From Bacillota bacterium (lineage in GTDB: Bacteria > Bacillota > Clostridia > Lachnospirales > Lachnospiraceae): a stretch of DNA of 64,000 nucleotides. The notes beneath the pieces were generated by a model. The model was not told the origin of the DNA and did no database searches. It was given only the letters and a program-made list of their open reading frames with translations. The first letter of the stretch is position 1. Each line of letters opens with the position of its first letter. Position numbers and translations under genes: made by a program. Positions 31,881 to 41,328 of this stretch are shown here, piece after piece. The DNA lies in NCBI GenBank assembly GCA_023408815.1, contig JAEYJO010000074.1, positions 21,996 through 85,995 of the forward strand. The letters are read 5' to 3'.

Positions 31881-34800
31881 CTATGAAAAACTTAATCTCC
31901 GATGATTCTTCTGCCATTTCTCCATCATGGCCTCCCACTTTTCAAATGACGCTTCGACATGATTATCCATATCCTTTTGACTAGGAGCTTCCCCATAAAA
32001 ATTATAAACGGGACTAAAAGGAAAACTGTAACTTTCATCATTATTATTTGTGGTGTTGGACGTTCCGCTTCCTTCATCTCCTAATATCTTGGTCATTAAG
32101 ACGGAGAAACTGCCCTCACGCCCGGATATGCCTAGACGCTCTCCCGTTTCCTCCCATAGCGATTTAGAACGCTCGGAGCCGTCAATGGGTATCAGTGCCT
32201 CATCATATCCTCTTTCCGCAATTAAGGCGTTTTGTGGATATGTTGCGAAGCCGCCATATCCGTATGCTTTCATTCTTGGGCTATTAGGGTTTGTAAATTG
32301 ATTATTTGTATAGATTTTTACCCAGGCTTCCATCTCAATCGGGTCTGAAAACTTATCTGTATATCCTGCTTTTATTGCAGCATAAGCTTCTTCCGCCGCT
32401 TCACTTACTTTTTCTTCATCGACGGCGGTCGGCTCATAATTTTGACTTATGGCTTGTTGCCCTAAAGCGTCGAAAATCATTGATTTATCTTTCGATAACA
32501 ACCCAATTGCTAGTCCTTCATTGATACCGTCTGTTATATACTGCGGTATTGCTTTTCCGGCATCGATGTATTCCTGCTGTAATTTCTGTAGTTCCTCAAC
32601 TCCCGGCTTGTATTCCTTCCACAACTCCCCTATGGCTTTTTTTGTAGTTGAATCTATACCATCCAACCCTGCTTCTTGTGCTAATATTTGATACTGCATG
32701 TCAGAATTGGGGAGAGTTTCCATGTTCTTTATTCTATCGGTAGCTCTTCCAACAGCATCCGGCATATTATCTATATATCCACCAGCCTCATCCTCGTAAT
32801 GCTGTCGTATAGACTGCCCCATAAAACTGGTTGCCTTTGCTTCCAGACTGCCTACCTGCTCCAGATAATTTTCTTTATATTCTGCCAGCTCCGCATCATA
32901 TTCAGCCTGCGTCATTTTACTTTCTGGGTCCGCAAACCTAGCTCTTGCGCTGGCATTGGCTAATGTATAGGCTTCCTCATAATCCTTTCTCGCCTGCTCC
33001 ATCTGCTCATTGATTTCTGCCTGAAGGTTCTGGAAAGAATCCGAATCAAGCTCTTGGGTAGAATATTTCAATCCGAGAAGGTCCAGATTGGCTTCATACT
33101 GTCCCTCGGTCAATGATGCCTTTATATTTGCCATTTGCTGTTGCAAGCCAGAAATTAATTTTGCTTCGTCTGGCTCCAAGAGTCCATCCGTAAACGCATC
33201 GGTAATTGCCGCGTTTAGTTGCGTACCGAGATTTGCAAGTTCCTGCTGTTTATCCGAGTAGAATTCATTAATCCGCGTGACGATATTTGCGCCTTCCAAA
33301 TCATCATCCGTAAGGACTCCCACCGCTAAATTAACAGAATACTGCTCCTGCTCCACGTAAGCCTGAACATCATCAACATATGAGGCTATGTTTTGCTTAT
33401 ATCGCTCCTGCTCATCCTCTTTCAGATTCATTCCGATGGAAACTTTCCAGTTCATCCGGTTCAGTTCAGTTACAGCATCATCTATACTTTCATCAATGCC
33501 ATCCAATTCCCGCAGGGCATCTATGGACTCCCGCACTTGCCCCAGGCTGTCATTATCAACAATATAAGCCGCTGTCTCCTCCAAATCCGATAAAGACAAG
33601 GTTATATTTCCAAAGTGCCTATCAAGATTCGCCTTTTTTGCATCTTCCGCTGATTTTTTAACAGCAACCGTTACTCCGCCAATCACTGCCGCAGCACCAG
33701 TAAGACCGAGTATCGGAAGCGATGCCACGCCCAGAGCCGTAAAGGATCCAGCTAATGACGAGATTCCCTTTGCAACCTTATAAGTCGCAAGTGCGGAGCC
33801 AACTCCTACAATGGTTCCTTCCAGCAACTCCGGATTGTCTGCCAGCCATCCGCCTACCGCCAGAAACGGGTCGGCAATATCTCCGATGACTCCTGCCAAA
33901 TCCTTTGTAACCCTTATGGCCGTGGGTACTCCGTCAACTATTTCCTGTGCTATTTCGCTGATTACGTTACTGCTGCCTATGCTCGCCGTAGCCTCATGCA
34001 TTAAATCCGAGAATATGTCTATACCATCTCGCATTGGCCCGTTAATCTGGTCATTAATTTCAATCCCAAATTCTGTAATGCCGTTTTTCATGACAGCAAT
34101 CTTACTTTCCGTCGTTTCATATCTCGTTCCGGCTTCTTTAGCAAGTGCTGTATTCTCTTCCCATGCTTTGTTCGCTGTCTCCACAGCATTCGCCATGAGA
34201 TCGCCGGCATTTGCCAGGCTTAAAAGTGTATTGCTGAGACGTACCTCTGTAAGTCCCATTTCATCAAGGATAACCGTTGCCGATTTTCCATTTCTTTCAA
34301 TATCATTTAATCCGCCGATGAAGGCAGATGCGGCGGATAAACCGTCTTTTTCAAAAGCCTGTTTAAATTCTTCCACGGACATTCCTGCAACTTTGGCATA
34401 GTCCTTTAAATCCTTGGCTCCGGTTTCTACGGACACCTGAATGCCCTTAATGAATTTACTCATGGCAGAGCCGCCTGCTTCCGCTTCGATTCCTACACTT
34501 GACATTGCGGTAGACATGGCCATGATCTGAGCTTCAGAAAATCCCGCTAATTCTCCGGCCGAAGCAAGTCTTGTTGCCATTGCCACAACGTCCGCTTCTG
34601 TTGTGGCGAAGTTATTTCCCAGGTCTACTATTACGGAGCCTAACTCATCGTAATTATCCGCCGACATTTTCGTAATGTTTGCAAATTTAGCCAGTGAGCT
34701 GGCCGCCTCCGTGGATGATAGATTCGTGGACTCACCTAAATCTATCATTGTTCTTGTAAATTCAAGAAGGTTATCCTTCTGTATTCCCAGCTGTCCGGCA

Positions 34801-35237
34801 GCTTCGGCCACCTCAGAGATTTCCACTGCCGATGCGGGTATTTCCCTTGTCATTGCAAGGATTTCTTCTCGCATCTGCGCATATTCTGCGGTAGTGGCAT
34901 CGGTTGTCTTTTTCACGCCGGCAAATGCGGATTCAAATTGTATGCCAGCATTTGCGGATGCCGTCCCTATTGCTATGATGGCGGTGCCTGCGGCGGTGGC
35001 TCCTGTGGCCACCGCCTTAAATGCTTTGACACCTGCCTTTTCCAATCCATTAAAAAAGGGCTCCGTTTCCTGGAGTACTTGACTAAATGATTGTTTCGTG
35101 ATGGAGGAGGCTAGTGCTGCTTCTCTTGCAATTTTTTGTAATTCTTTTCTAGTCAAGTCCGTGCTGTTATACAAAGACTTTTCTATTTCACCGGCTATTT
35201 TTATCGCCATCCGGTATTCACTGTTTTTTGCCGCCAA
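31881..35237 (-). CDS. Tail tape measure protein (TP901-type)
   Basis: At 1118 residues this is the longest gene. The N-terminal third is the TP901 core (FESAFAGVKKTTDATTAEYA, AEAAGQLGIQKDNLLEF, MSSVGIEAEAGGSAMSKFI), followed by hydrophobic segments around residue 500 and a long helical region. It sets tail length and exits into the host membrane. It starts at TTG 35237, with GGAGG about 9 nt upstream, overlapping the frameshift product of the chaperone gene. Confidence 0.93.
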   Translation of the reverse strand: MAAKNSEYRMAIKIAGEIEKSLYNSTDLTRKELQKIAREAALASSITKQSFSQVLQETEPFFNGLEKAGVKAFKAVATGATAAGTAIIAIGTASANAGIQFESAFAGVKKTTDATTAEYAQMREEILAMTREIPASAVEISEVAEAAGQLGIQKDNLLEFTRTMIDLGESTNLSSTEAASSLAKFANITKMSADNYDELGSVIVDLGNNFATTEADVVAMATRLASAGELAGFSEAQIMAMSTAMSSVGIEAEAGGSAMSKFIKGIQVSVETGAKDLKDYAKVAGMSVEEFKQAFEKDGLSAASAFIGGLNDIERNGKSATVILDEMGLTEVRLSNTLLSLANAGDLMANAVETANKAWEENTALAKEAGTRYETTESKIAVMKNGITEFGIEINDQINGPMRDGIDIFSDLMHEATASIGSSNVISEIAQEIVDGVPTAIRVTKDLAGVIGDIADPFLAVGGWLADNPELLEGTIVGVGSALATYKVAKGISSLAGSFTALGVASLPILGLTGAAAVIGGVTVAVKKSAEDAKKANLDRHFGNITLSLSDLEETAAYIVDNDSLGQVRESIDALRELDGIDESIDDAVTELNRMNWKVSIGMNLKEDEQERYKQNIASYVDDVQAYVEQEQYSVNLAVGVLTDDDLEGANIVTRINEFYSDKQQELANLGTQLNAAITDAFTDGLLEPDEAKLISGLQQQMANIKASLTEGQYEANLDLLGLKYSTQELDSDSFQNLQAEINEQMEQARKDYEEAYTLANASARARFADPESKMTQAEYDAELAEYKENYLEQVGSLEAKATSFMGQSIRQHYEDEAGGYIDNMPDAVGRATDRIKNMETLPNSDMQYQILAQEAGLDGIDSTTKKAIGELWKEYKPGVEELQKLQQEYIDAGKAIPQYITDGINEGLAIGLLSKDKSMIFDALGQQAISQNYEPTAVDEEKVSEAAEEAYAAIKAGYTDKFSDPIEMEAWVKIYTNNQFTNPNSPRMKAYGYGGFATYPQNALIAERGYDEALIPIDGSERSKSLWEETGERLGISGREGSFSVLMTKILGDEGSGTSNTTNNNDESYSFPFSPVYNFYGEAPSQKDMDNHVEASFEKWEAMMEKWQKNHRRLSFS

Positions 35238-35726
35238 GTTGTTCCGCCTCCCTCACAATTTCCATTACCTCTAAAAAGGGCAAGCTATATAAAAAATCTA
35301 AGCCCGCCCTCATTCTCATAGAGAGTACAATCAATATTTTTCTGATATCACCAAAGTTCTCGGGTGCCATTCCTAGTAGTACAAAAAATAGTTCACCCGG
35401 CCCTTCACCTTCATGCTGTCCTTCATTGACAAATTACAGAAGAATTCAAATGGTAATTTGGTTGCCTGCATCGCAACATAAAAGGCATATTCCATTGTCA
35501 TTTCAGGAGAAGCCGATGTATCTCCTCGTTTCTTCATCATTCTGTTAATAGCAATCATATCTGAGCCTGTAAGGTCTTCCAGTTTATTCATATCCAGTTC
35601 AGATATTGCTTTACCTTCAAAGGTATATGTTTTTGAAAGCTTAATGAGCATGAAATCTGCGACCTTTATTTCCTCCGCGCCCTCTTCAGTTACATCCTTT
35701 TCCATTAATTCTTTATCTTTTTCCAC
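35218..35726 (-). CDS. Tail assembly chaperone long form by -1 frameshift (gpE+E')
   Basis: Within the chaperone gene the heptamer T-TTT-TTG (minus strand, plus coordinates 35384-35390) precedes the zero-frame stop by a few codons. A -1 slip leads into an open frame reading VLLGMAPENFGDIRKILIVL and ending EAEQLGGKKQ with TGA at 35218-35220, inside the tape-measure start. The product would have about 169 residues. This is the conserved arrangement of P2 E/E' and lambda G/GT genes. Confidence 0.82.
35373..35726 (-). CDS. Tail assembly chaperone, short form (gpE-like)
   Basis: It starts at GTG 35726 with AAGGAGG 5 nt upstream. The 117-residue protein (IKVADFMLIKLSKTYTFEGK, ISELDMNKLEDLTGSDMIAI) resembles phage tail assembly chaperones that coat the tape measure protein. 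It ends shortly after a slippery site used to make the longer form. Confidence 0.82.
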   Translation of the reverse strand: MEKDKELMEKDVTEEGAEEIKVADFMLIKLSKTYTFEGKAISELDMNKLEDLTGSDMIAINRMMKKRGDTSASPEMTMEYAFYVAMQATKLPFEFFCNLSMKDSMKVKGRVNYFLYY

Positions 35727-35736
35727 ATTATCCTCC

Positions 35737-36258
35737 TTAGCAATACTGACGCATTTGCTCCATGATATCCTTACCGTTTACTTTGTATACGGAATTTAAT
35801 TTGTCCAGTTCCAGCTTTGACTGTCCATCAACTTCAATAAGAATATATAACAGTTCCAATGTGATGGATGCATTCATTGTAGTTCCGTTCTTCACCGTGC
35901 CGGGTTCAAACGCTTTTGTCTTTCCCCGAACCGCTACACGGAGATTCTTGAAACCATCGCCGCCTTCTCCTCTATCCAAGTTCTGCTGTGCTACGCGCAG
36001 GTTAAGGTCTACTACTTCCGTAGGGTCCGCAAAGCGAAATATATCTTCATCCAAATTAATGAAGGGAAGTTTCAGTTCCATGCTCTCATATTGCCCCATA
36101 ACTGCCTGATTGAATTTTCCAAGGAGGCCAGAGCCTTCCATTTCTACTGTAAGCGCGTTAAAGGCAGGAAGCGCAACTTCTGTTATGCCTATAAGCACTT
36201 CACCCTGATCGTACACGTTGAATGTATGCGTTGCCGCCGCTAATATGTTGTTGCTCAT
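35737..36258 (-). CDS. Major tail tube protein (gpFII-like)
   Basis: The 173-residue protein fits the P2 FII tube family (FNVYDQGEVLIGITEVALPAF, MEGSGLLGKFNQAVMGQYES cut to their cores GITEVALPAFNALTVEMEG and AVMGQYESMELKLPF). It forms the inner tube of the contractile tail. It overlaps the sheath stop by one base. Confidence 0.92.
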   Translation of the reverse strand: MSNNILAAATHTFNVYDQGEVLIGITEVALPAFNALTVEMEGSGLLGKFNQAVMGQYESMELKLPFINLDEDIFRFADPTEVVDLNLRVAQQNLDRGEGGDGFKNLRVAVRGKTKAFEPGTVKNGTTMNASITLELLYILIEVDGQSKLELDKLNSVYKVNGKDIMEQMRQYC

Positions 36259-37715
36259 TATTCACTACCTCCTAATGCATTTTCAAGCAGTGTCGGGTCA
36301 AAGGAAAGGACATTCAGGATATATTCTGCCGGAGTAAATGGTGCAAGGTACTGCCTTACCATAATCTTTCCTTCTAAGGCTTGCTCCGTCGTATTATCTT
36401 CTTTCCTATATTCCATTTTTGCTCCAGCAAACTTTCCCTGCTGCACGTAGCTGTTTCCCCTAATATTTTCTTTATCCACGATAGTCTCAATCAACCTGAA
36501 ATTGGCTGGATTGTCAACTTCATCTGCGCATCTGACAATAAAAGCGTTCCCGTACCATGAAAATGCCCTTCGGCAACAAATCCACCGGTCTTTCGTTTCC
36601 GTCACTTCCGGATAGGCCGCCGTATTGTTTCCCCAGCTCCTAAATCCCTGATTGTACAGAATAGTCACAATTCCTTGACCATTTAAAGCGTTTCCTTCCG
36701 GCTGATCCAGGTTAATTTCTTGTCCATCTTCTAGTTGTGCGCCGGAAATTCTTAATATCCGGTTGGACGGGGATACTGTAGGAATAGAATCGTTGTCTGC
36801 GTCTGTCTGCGCGGTCATTGCACCATAGATGGCCGAATAATAATAGCTTACGCCGCTTACCGATGCTTTGGGCCAAAGAAGAATCATGTCCTCACTGTTC
36901 AGTCCATAATCATCCTTTAACTGTGCGCAATCAGTATATTTTCTTGCGACCTCCGTATCAAGGTCAATTAGGCATTCGCAGCGGAATACCCCGTTGATCT
37001 CCCTGCATTTTGCTGATAGGACAGCCGCCACATTCTTTTTATGGCTCCAGCCTGGAGCAAGTAGCAATCCTGGAAATCTTCCACACACCGGATAGACTCT
37101 TCTTACCAATTCAAGGCCCGATTCTTTACCTGTCTCGGCATCGATTCCTCCAATAATATCTGCTTCCGTCACCGCTTCCGGGGCGATGCTCGTTGAAGAT
37201 ACTTTTATCTTGGTTGCTGCTGCTCCCTGCCCTGCCGATAGGATCGTGATAACCAAATAGCCATCCGAGTCAAAAGAAGCAATATAATCCGTATCCTTTA
37301 CCAAGAGGACATCACTATCTGTCTTTACTATTAAGGTATCAGCCAGAATCCCCAGCGCATCCACCGTGACCTGCTTATTAATTATAGTGTACTCTTTTTC
37401 AGCATTATCTTTTTTATGCTTTGCCGGGTCAAGTACATTGCAGAGTACAACCGGACCTACTGCAAATATCTTAAAGTAAGCGCTTACAGCCTGACATAAG
37501 GTATAATTTTTAAAATCCTCCGAGTAGCCTAATTTTCTCACAGCCTCGTCAAGAGAATTAACTAAAATTAACTGATCCGTTGTCTTTCTCGGCTCCTCTG
37601 CCAAATGGATAGGCGCGGTTCCGAATATAACATGCAAGCCGGATTCGTTGTTTGTTGGAGTTGCAATGCTGGAACCCACTTCCTGCACATACGCTCCATG
37701 ATAATATGTTGACAT
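36258..37715 (-). CDS. Tail sheath protein (gpFI-like)
   Basis: At 485 residues with the P2-type sheath N-terminus (YHGAYVQEVGSSIATPTNNE), the RVYPVCGRFPGLLLAPGWS core and a C-terminal subtilisin-like sheath region (GNNTAAYPEVTETKDRWICC), it forms the contractile sheath. Its presence fixes the virion as myovirus-like. Confidence 0.95.
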   Translation of the reverse strand: MSTYYHGAYVQEVGSSIATPTNNESGLHVIFGTAPIHLAEEPRKTTDQLILVNSLDEAVRKLGYSEDFKNYTLCQAVSAYFKIFAVGPVVLCNVLDPAKHKKDNAEKEYTIINKQVTVDALGILADTLIVKTDSDVLLVKDTDYIASFDSDGYLVITILSAGQGAAATKIKVSSTSIAPEAVTEADIIGGIDAETGKESGLELVRRVYPVCGRFPGLLLAPGWSHKKNVAAVLSAKCREINGVFRCECLIDLDTEVARKYTDCAQLKDDYGLNSEDMILLWPKASVSGVSYYYSAIYGAMTAQTDADNDSIPTVSPSNRILRISGAQLEDGQEINLDQPEGNALNGQGIVTILYNQGFRSWGNNTAAYPEVTETKDRWICCRRAFSWYGNAFIVRCADEVDNPANFRLIETIVDKENIRGNSYVQQGKFAGAKMEYRKEDNTTEQALEGKIMVRQYLAPFTPAEYILNVLSFDPTLLENALGGSE

Positions 37716-37725
37716 ATTTTTCCTC

Positions 37726-38031
37726 CTATTCTGTTATAATTTTATTGTAAATTACCGCCAGCGCGCTTCCTGGAACGCGAAGCTCTTTTCGCACGCCGGA
37801 TAGTTCGCTGACTGGTACCACAAGGTTTTTTATTGCTGGCTGTTTCTCCATTTCTAATTCCAAATTATTAGGAATCCCATTGTTATAAATCGTACCGGTA
37901 GATACCAGGCCTTTAATGGAAGGACCTATGTATATAACCGCTTCTTTTTTCGCAGTATCGCGTGCCGCAACGGTTTTCGACTTCGTTTCGGTGCTTTTTA
38001 CATCCTGCGTCTCCTTCTTTACTTCGCTCAT
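37726..38031 (-). CDS. Small protein upstream of the sheath gene, unknown
   Basis: The 101-residue protein has a charged Lys/Thr-rich N-terminal third (VKKETQDVKSTETKSKTVAA) and a compact strand-rich C-terminal part (AVIYIGPSIKGLVSTGTIYN). Small genes of similar position precede sheath genes in many P2- and Mu-like phages. The next gene upstream overlaps it by 4 nt. No function is assigned. Confidence 0.7.
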   Translation of the reverse strand: MSEVKKETQDVKSTETKSKTVAARDTAKKEAVIYIGPSIKGLVSTGTIYNNGIPNNLELEMEKQPAIKNLVVPVSELSGVRKELRVPGSALAVIYNKIITE

Positions 38032-38495
38032 GCGTATTTGCTCTCCCTTCTGAATGCTGGAATATTAAACACTATTGAAACCGCCCCATAATGATACGGG
38101 TGCACGTCTTCTGTATCTAATACCCATGTTATTTCTTCCTCTGCGTAATACTGACCTTTCAGTATCGGATCTTTCAAAAACCTCTCACAAATATCATTGA
38201 TTACATTTAGTACATCCTTTTTCCCATGGTTCGTATTGTCATTATCATATATTCCGATTAGCAATTGTAACTTTACTTTTTGCTCTGACAAGCTATCTGG
38301 TATTGCCCCTTCCTGCGGCAGAATCAGCACGTATGGAAATTTCTTTTTCGAATCTTCATTTGCCTTCTCTTTTGGAAGCCCGTACTGAAAAATATTTATT
38401 TCCGTATCTTTCCCTTCCGGCGCCTTAAGGTTCATATGGCTTAATACCAGTTTGAGTTCCACCGCTAAATCTTCCACAAATTGTACCGGTACCAT
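38028..38495 (-). CDS. Probable tail terminator/completion protein
   Basis: The 155-residue protein (KKFPYVLILPQEGAIPDSLS, LQLLIGIYDNDNTNHGKKDV, WVLDTEDVHPYHYGAVSIVF) has the size, position and strand pattern of tail-terminator proteins located between gpZ and the sheath genes. Sequence identity to a named family is not certain. Confidence 0.6.
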   Translation of the reverse strand: MVPVQFVEDLAVELKLVLSHMNLKAPEGKDTEINIFQYGLPKEKANEDSKKKFPYVLILPQEGAIPDSLSEQKVKLQLLIGIYDNDNTNHGKKDVLNVINDICERFLKDPILKGQYYAEEEITWVLDTEDVHPYHYGAVSIVFNIPAFRRESKYA

Positions 38496-39139
38496 TACAA
38501 TCCCTCCATTACAGATGCTATATGTTTCTCAAGATTTATCCTTAATCCCGTTTCAATGGTGGATTGCACTAATGGGTAAACCCGCTTGCTTTCGACCATT
38601 TGAGGCTCTGATAAACTGTACAGCTGCTTAATAGCATTTTTTCTAACTGCTTTTCTACCGCTACCGTGTCTGTTGTCGAAAAAGTCCTGCTGTTTAACTT
38701 TACCTCCTGAATTTAATCGCTGAAAAACACCATAGTGACCATTCTTCATCCTCTGGACAAAAGCTTTTAGGTCTTTTCCATTGTCTTCCCCGCCCCTTAA
38801 GGTCAGTTCCTTCAGGCTTCCCGCTGATAATACTTGAGCTTTTGCCGCTGCCGGGCCTCTATTTTTTCGAATCTTGAAAGCATACAGCGGAATGGGTTTT
38901 CCCTCCGTCATGACGGTAGCCTGCAAATATTTTATAGTTGCATTTTCGATTTTTACTGCCCGGTTAAATCCTCCAGCTTTGACCATGTACTTTTTTTGCG
39001 CTTCGGAAAGTATGCTCTTTCGCGCATCTTTCGCCGTATCGTTAATGGTCTTTCTTAACACATCCGGTATTTTCTCAGGCATATCTTTCAACCGCTGATT
39101 AAGCCTATCGTGTATATCCTGCGGGACATAAACAATCAT
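38495..39139 (-). CDS. Minor tail protein Z-like (head-tail connection)
   Basis: The 214-residue, basic protein (RKTINDTAKDARKSILSEAQ, HYGVFQRLNSGGK, KQLYSLSEPQMVESKRV) resembles the lambda gpZ/tail-completion family, in which VFQR and the basic surface recur. It lies between connector and terminator genes, overlapping its neighbours by 1 and 4 nt. Confidence 0.72.
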   Translation of the reverse strand: MIVYVPQDIHDRLNQRLKDMPEKIPDVLRKTINDTAKDARKSILSEAQKKYMVKAGGFNRAVKIENATIKYLQATVMTEGKPIPLYAFKIRKNRGPAAAKAQVLSAGSLKELTLRGGEDNGKDLKAFVQRMKNGHYGVFQRLNSGGKVKQQDFFDNRHGSGRKAVRKNAIKQLYSLSEPQMVESKRVYPLVQSTIETGLRINLEKHIASVMEGL

Positions 39140-39459
39140 GATTCTCTTGCCTCCAGACTAATAGAATGCATTCCTCCTTCGCTAATTGCATCCGTCACTT
39201 CAAAATAATCTCCATCCAGTTCCATTCGGCGACCAATAAGCGGCAAGGGGCCATACTCTTCTTCCGATACGTAAAAGAGGAGCTGCTTTATATGCAGCCC
39301 CTCGGCTAACTCCCTTTCCTTTTTCTCTCTAACGATCAACTCAAATTCATCGATGATGATACACATTACTTCTCCATCAACAATATGGTTTTCTCCGAAT
39401 TCTTCCAGGTTCAGAAATATCTCTTTTATATCACTCAGAATCATATCCTTGAGGCCCAT
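39136..39459 (-). CDS. Head-tail attachment/connector-like protein
   Basis: The start at 39459 has GGAGG upstream (GGAGGATTAATATG); the longer frame overlaps the previous gene. The 107-residue acidic protein (MGLKDMILSDIKEIFLNLEE, EEEYGPLPLIGRRMELDGDY) has the character of connector (gpFII/stopper) proteins by position and size. Confidence 0.6.
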   Translation of the reverse strand: MGLKDMILSDIKEIFLNLEEFGENHIVDGEVMCIIIDEFELIVREKKERELAEGLHIKQLLFYVSEEEYGPLPLIGRRMELDGDYFEVTDAISEGGMHSISLEARES

Positions 39460-39460
39460 A

Positions 39461-39850
39461 TTAATCCTCCGGAAGCGCTGCATCCAAAGCCGGAGGAGTT
39501 TCGCTTTCCAGCCTTTGTTTCTCACTTACGATACGTTCAATCAGTTCCTCTTTGCCACCATCACTCGGTAATCCCATATCTTTTGCCATTTTTACCAACG
39601 CAGGCTTATTAAGCTTCGTCAAAGAATCTTCTTCCTGACTATCACTTTCTCCAGCTCCGGTATCATCAGCGTCTTCTCCAGGTCGTACCTGTTGCGACGT
39701 CGCAACGGCCTTTGCAGCCACCCCCAGTCGTATCAGCCGATCCGCTTCTTTACCGCCAACCTCGAAGGGTGCTGATTTTACGTTTTTGGGTAATATGGTT
39801 CCCACTTCATCGCTATAACCGTAAGTTCCACAAATTATTTTTATAAGCAT
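39461..39850 (-). CDS. Head protein with C-terminal HeH/SAP-like helix-extension-helix motif
   Basis: The 129-residue protein has an N-terminal strand-rich part, an acidic low-complexity linker (GEDADDTGAGESDSQEEDS) and a C-terminal segment LTKLNKPALVKMAKDMGLPS ending in a helix, the LEM/SAP/HeH-type nucleic-acid-binding fold seen in phage head genes. Position just after the capsid gene matches lambda gpFI, which helps packaging. That role is inferred. Confidence 0.65.
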   Translation of the reverse strand: MLIKIICGTYGYSDEVGTILPKNVKSAPFEVGGKEADRLIRLGVAAKAVATSQQVRPGEDADDTGAGESDSQEEDSLTKLNKPALVKMAKDMGLPSDGGKEELIERIVSEKQRLESETPPALDAALPED

Positions 39851-39861
39851 ATCTCTCCTCC

Positions 39862-40932
39862 TTAGAAAAGTACCTTCGCCTTGATTGCCGAGTTTTTGAA
39901 GTTAGGCACCATCAACGGCCGTGCTTTTTCAGTTAACGTCCGTGTGCTGCTATGTATATCTGCGGTAACTTGCGGAACGCGTTTGGCGGCATAGGTATGG
40001 AAATGCTCATCTTTTTCAAGCTGGGTTACTGCTCCATAAAGAGTGCGCCCCATATCGGGTGCGGTCAGGCAAACCTCCCCATAAGGGATAAACGGCTTAG
40101 ACTGTCCATCTTCATCGGTAAATTCTTCGGAATAAAAAATAAATTCAATCCATACACCCATCACATTTATCTTTCCAAGAGATGTAGCTCCGTTTGGTGT
40201 GTCTTTCGGGTCAATGTGTGCAAGCTGTAGGGATCTGTTGTCCAGTAATTTCAGCAAGAATTCATTTTTTAAAAGTACCGCCGCCACTGCGGAATCCATG
40301 AGTAAGTCAGCTGCTCTTAAGCCTCTCCTTTTCAGAATTTGTGCTATAGCAAAAATATCATCTAAAAATGCGCTTCCGGTGGAATTCCAAGGAGCTGCCG
40401 GAACGTATACGGCCGGATTGTTCGCTTCGTCGTAAAATCTGATATCAAACGCCTCATATTTCCCTTCTCCGTATTTATCTGCGTACTGCTTCATAGTATA
40501 GCCATTTTCAAAGAGAGTCTTTGCTGCCATCCATTCCTCCCTTGTATCAATCAGTTCATTTAATTCTTTCAGATCGGTGGCAAGAATAGATGCTTCTCTT
40601 TCGGCCGGTTTCTTCTGCGAGAAGAGAGTTTCTCCGAACTGCTTTTTATTTAATTCATCCACGGAAAGGGGCCTCTCCGGAGCAATATAGGGAGGCGTGA
40701 TTCGTTCTGTTTTATAACCGTCTCTCTGAACAGGAATACCTCCCTTTAACGGAATAACGGCTGGTGCCATCTTTCTTTGCTTTTCATCTTTGTATTCAAC
40801 CAACACATCTTCCGTCGTGAAAATGTCCTTGTCAGAAGTCCTAAAATATCGATCCCTTAAAAATGTAGGTCTTGGCGGCATAAGCTGCATAGCTGCAACC
40901 ATTGTTTGTGTCTGATAAATATTAATTCCCAT
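39862..40932 (-). CDS. Major capsid protein (lambda gpE type)
   Basis: At 356 residues with PPRPTFLRDRYFRTSDKDIF near the N-terminus and a C-terminal segment ARPLMVPNFKNSAIKAKVLF, it matches the HK97-fold capsid E family. It lies directly after the decoration and protease genes as in lambda. Confidence 0.93.
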   Translation of the reverse strand: MGINIYQTQTMVAAMQLMPPRPTFLRDRYFRTSDKDIFTTEDVLVEYKDEKQRKMAPAVIPLKGGIPVQRDGYKTERITPPYIAPERPLSVDELNKKQFGETLFSQKKPAEREASILATDLKELNELIDTREEWMAAKTLFENGYTMKQYADKYGEGKYEAFDIRFYDEANNPAVYVPAAPWNSTGSAFLDDIFAIAQILKRRGLRAADLLMDSAVAAVLLKNEFLLKLLDNRSLQLAHIDPKDTPNGATSLGKINVMGVWIEFIFYSEEFTDEDGQSKPFIPYGEVCLTAPDMGRTLYGAVTQLEKDEHFHTYAAKRVPQVTADIHSSTRTLTEKARPLMVPNFKNSAIKAKVLF

Positions 40933-40951
40933 TTTTTCCCTTCTCCTTTTC

Positions 40952-41317
40952 TTACATTACATTTCCGAGATAAATGCCGCCGTTTCTTAATGCGGTAATA
41001 TCTGCGCTATTCATGGTATACCCATCTTTTGCAATTAGAGCGCCGCTATTAAAGTCGCCACTTCGGTATGCCGGTGCAACAATATCTTTTGTAGTGGCAT
41101 CGTCTGCATCTTCCGCAAGGATATAAGATGCCGTGCATTCAGCCGTTCCCAAAATATAGCATTTATCATCGTCTTTAGTGGCTAAAACGGTGCCTCTTTT
41201 TAATTTGCCCTGTCCAGCAGCAATTGTGATATGGCAGACATCCGTCGAGTGCTTTGTGTCAATAATTAGCATTTCCGGACTGTATGAACCTACTGCTTCT
41301 CTTCCTATTTTGCTCAT
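40952..41317 (-). CDS. Head decoration protein (lambda gpD type)
   Basis: The 121-residue protein (AAGQGKLKRGTVLATKDDDK, APAYRSGDFNSGALI, ITALRNGGIYLGNVM) is a typical decoration protein D that trims the capsid surface and stabilises full heads. It sits between protease and capsid genes. Confidence 0.88.
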   Translation of the reverse strand: MSKIGREAVGSYSPEMLIIDTKHSTDVCHITIAAGQGKLKRGTVLATKDDDKCYILGTAECTASYILAEDADDATTKDIVAPAYRSGDFNSGALIAKDGYTMNSADITALRNGGIYLGNVM

Positions 41318-41328
41318 CTTTTCCTCCT

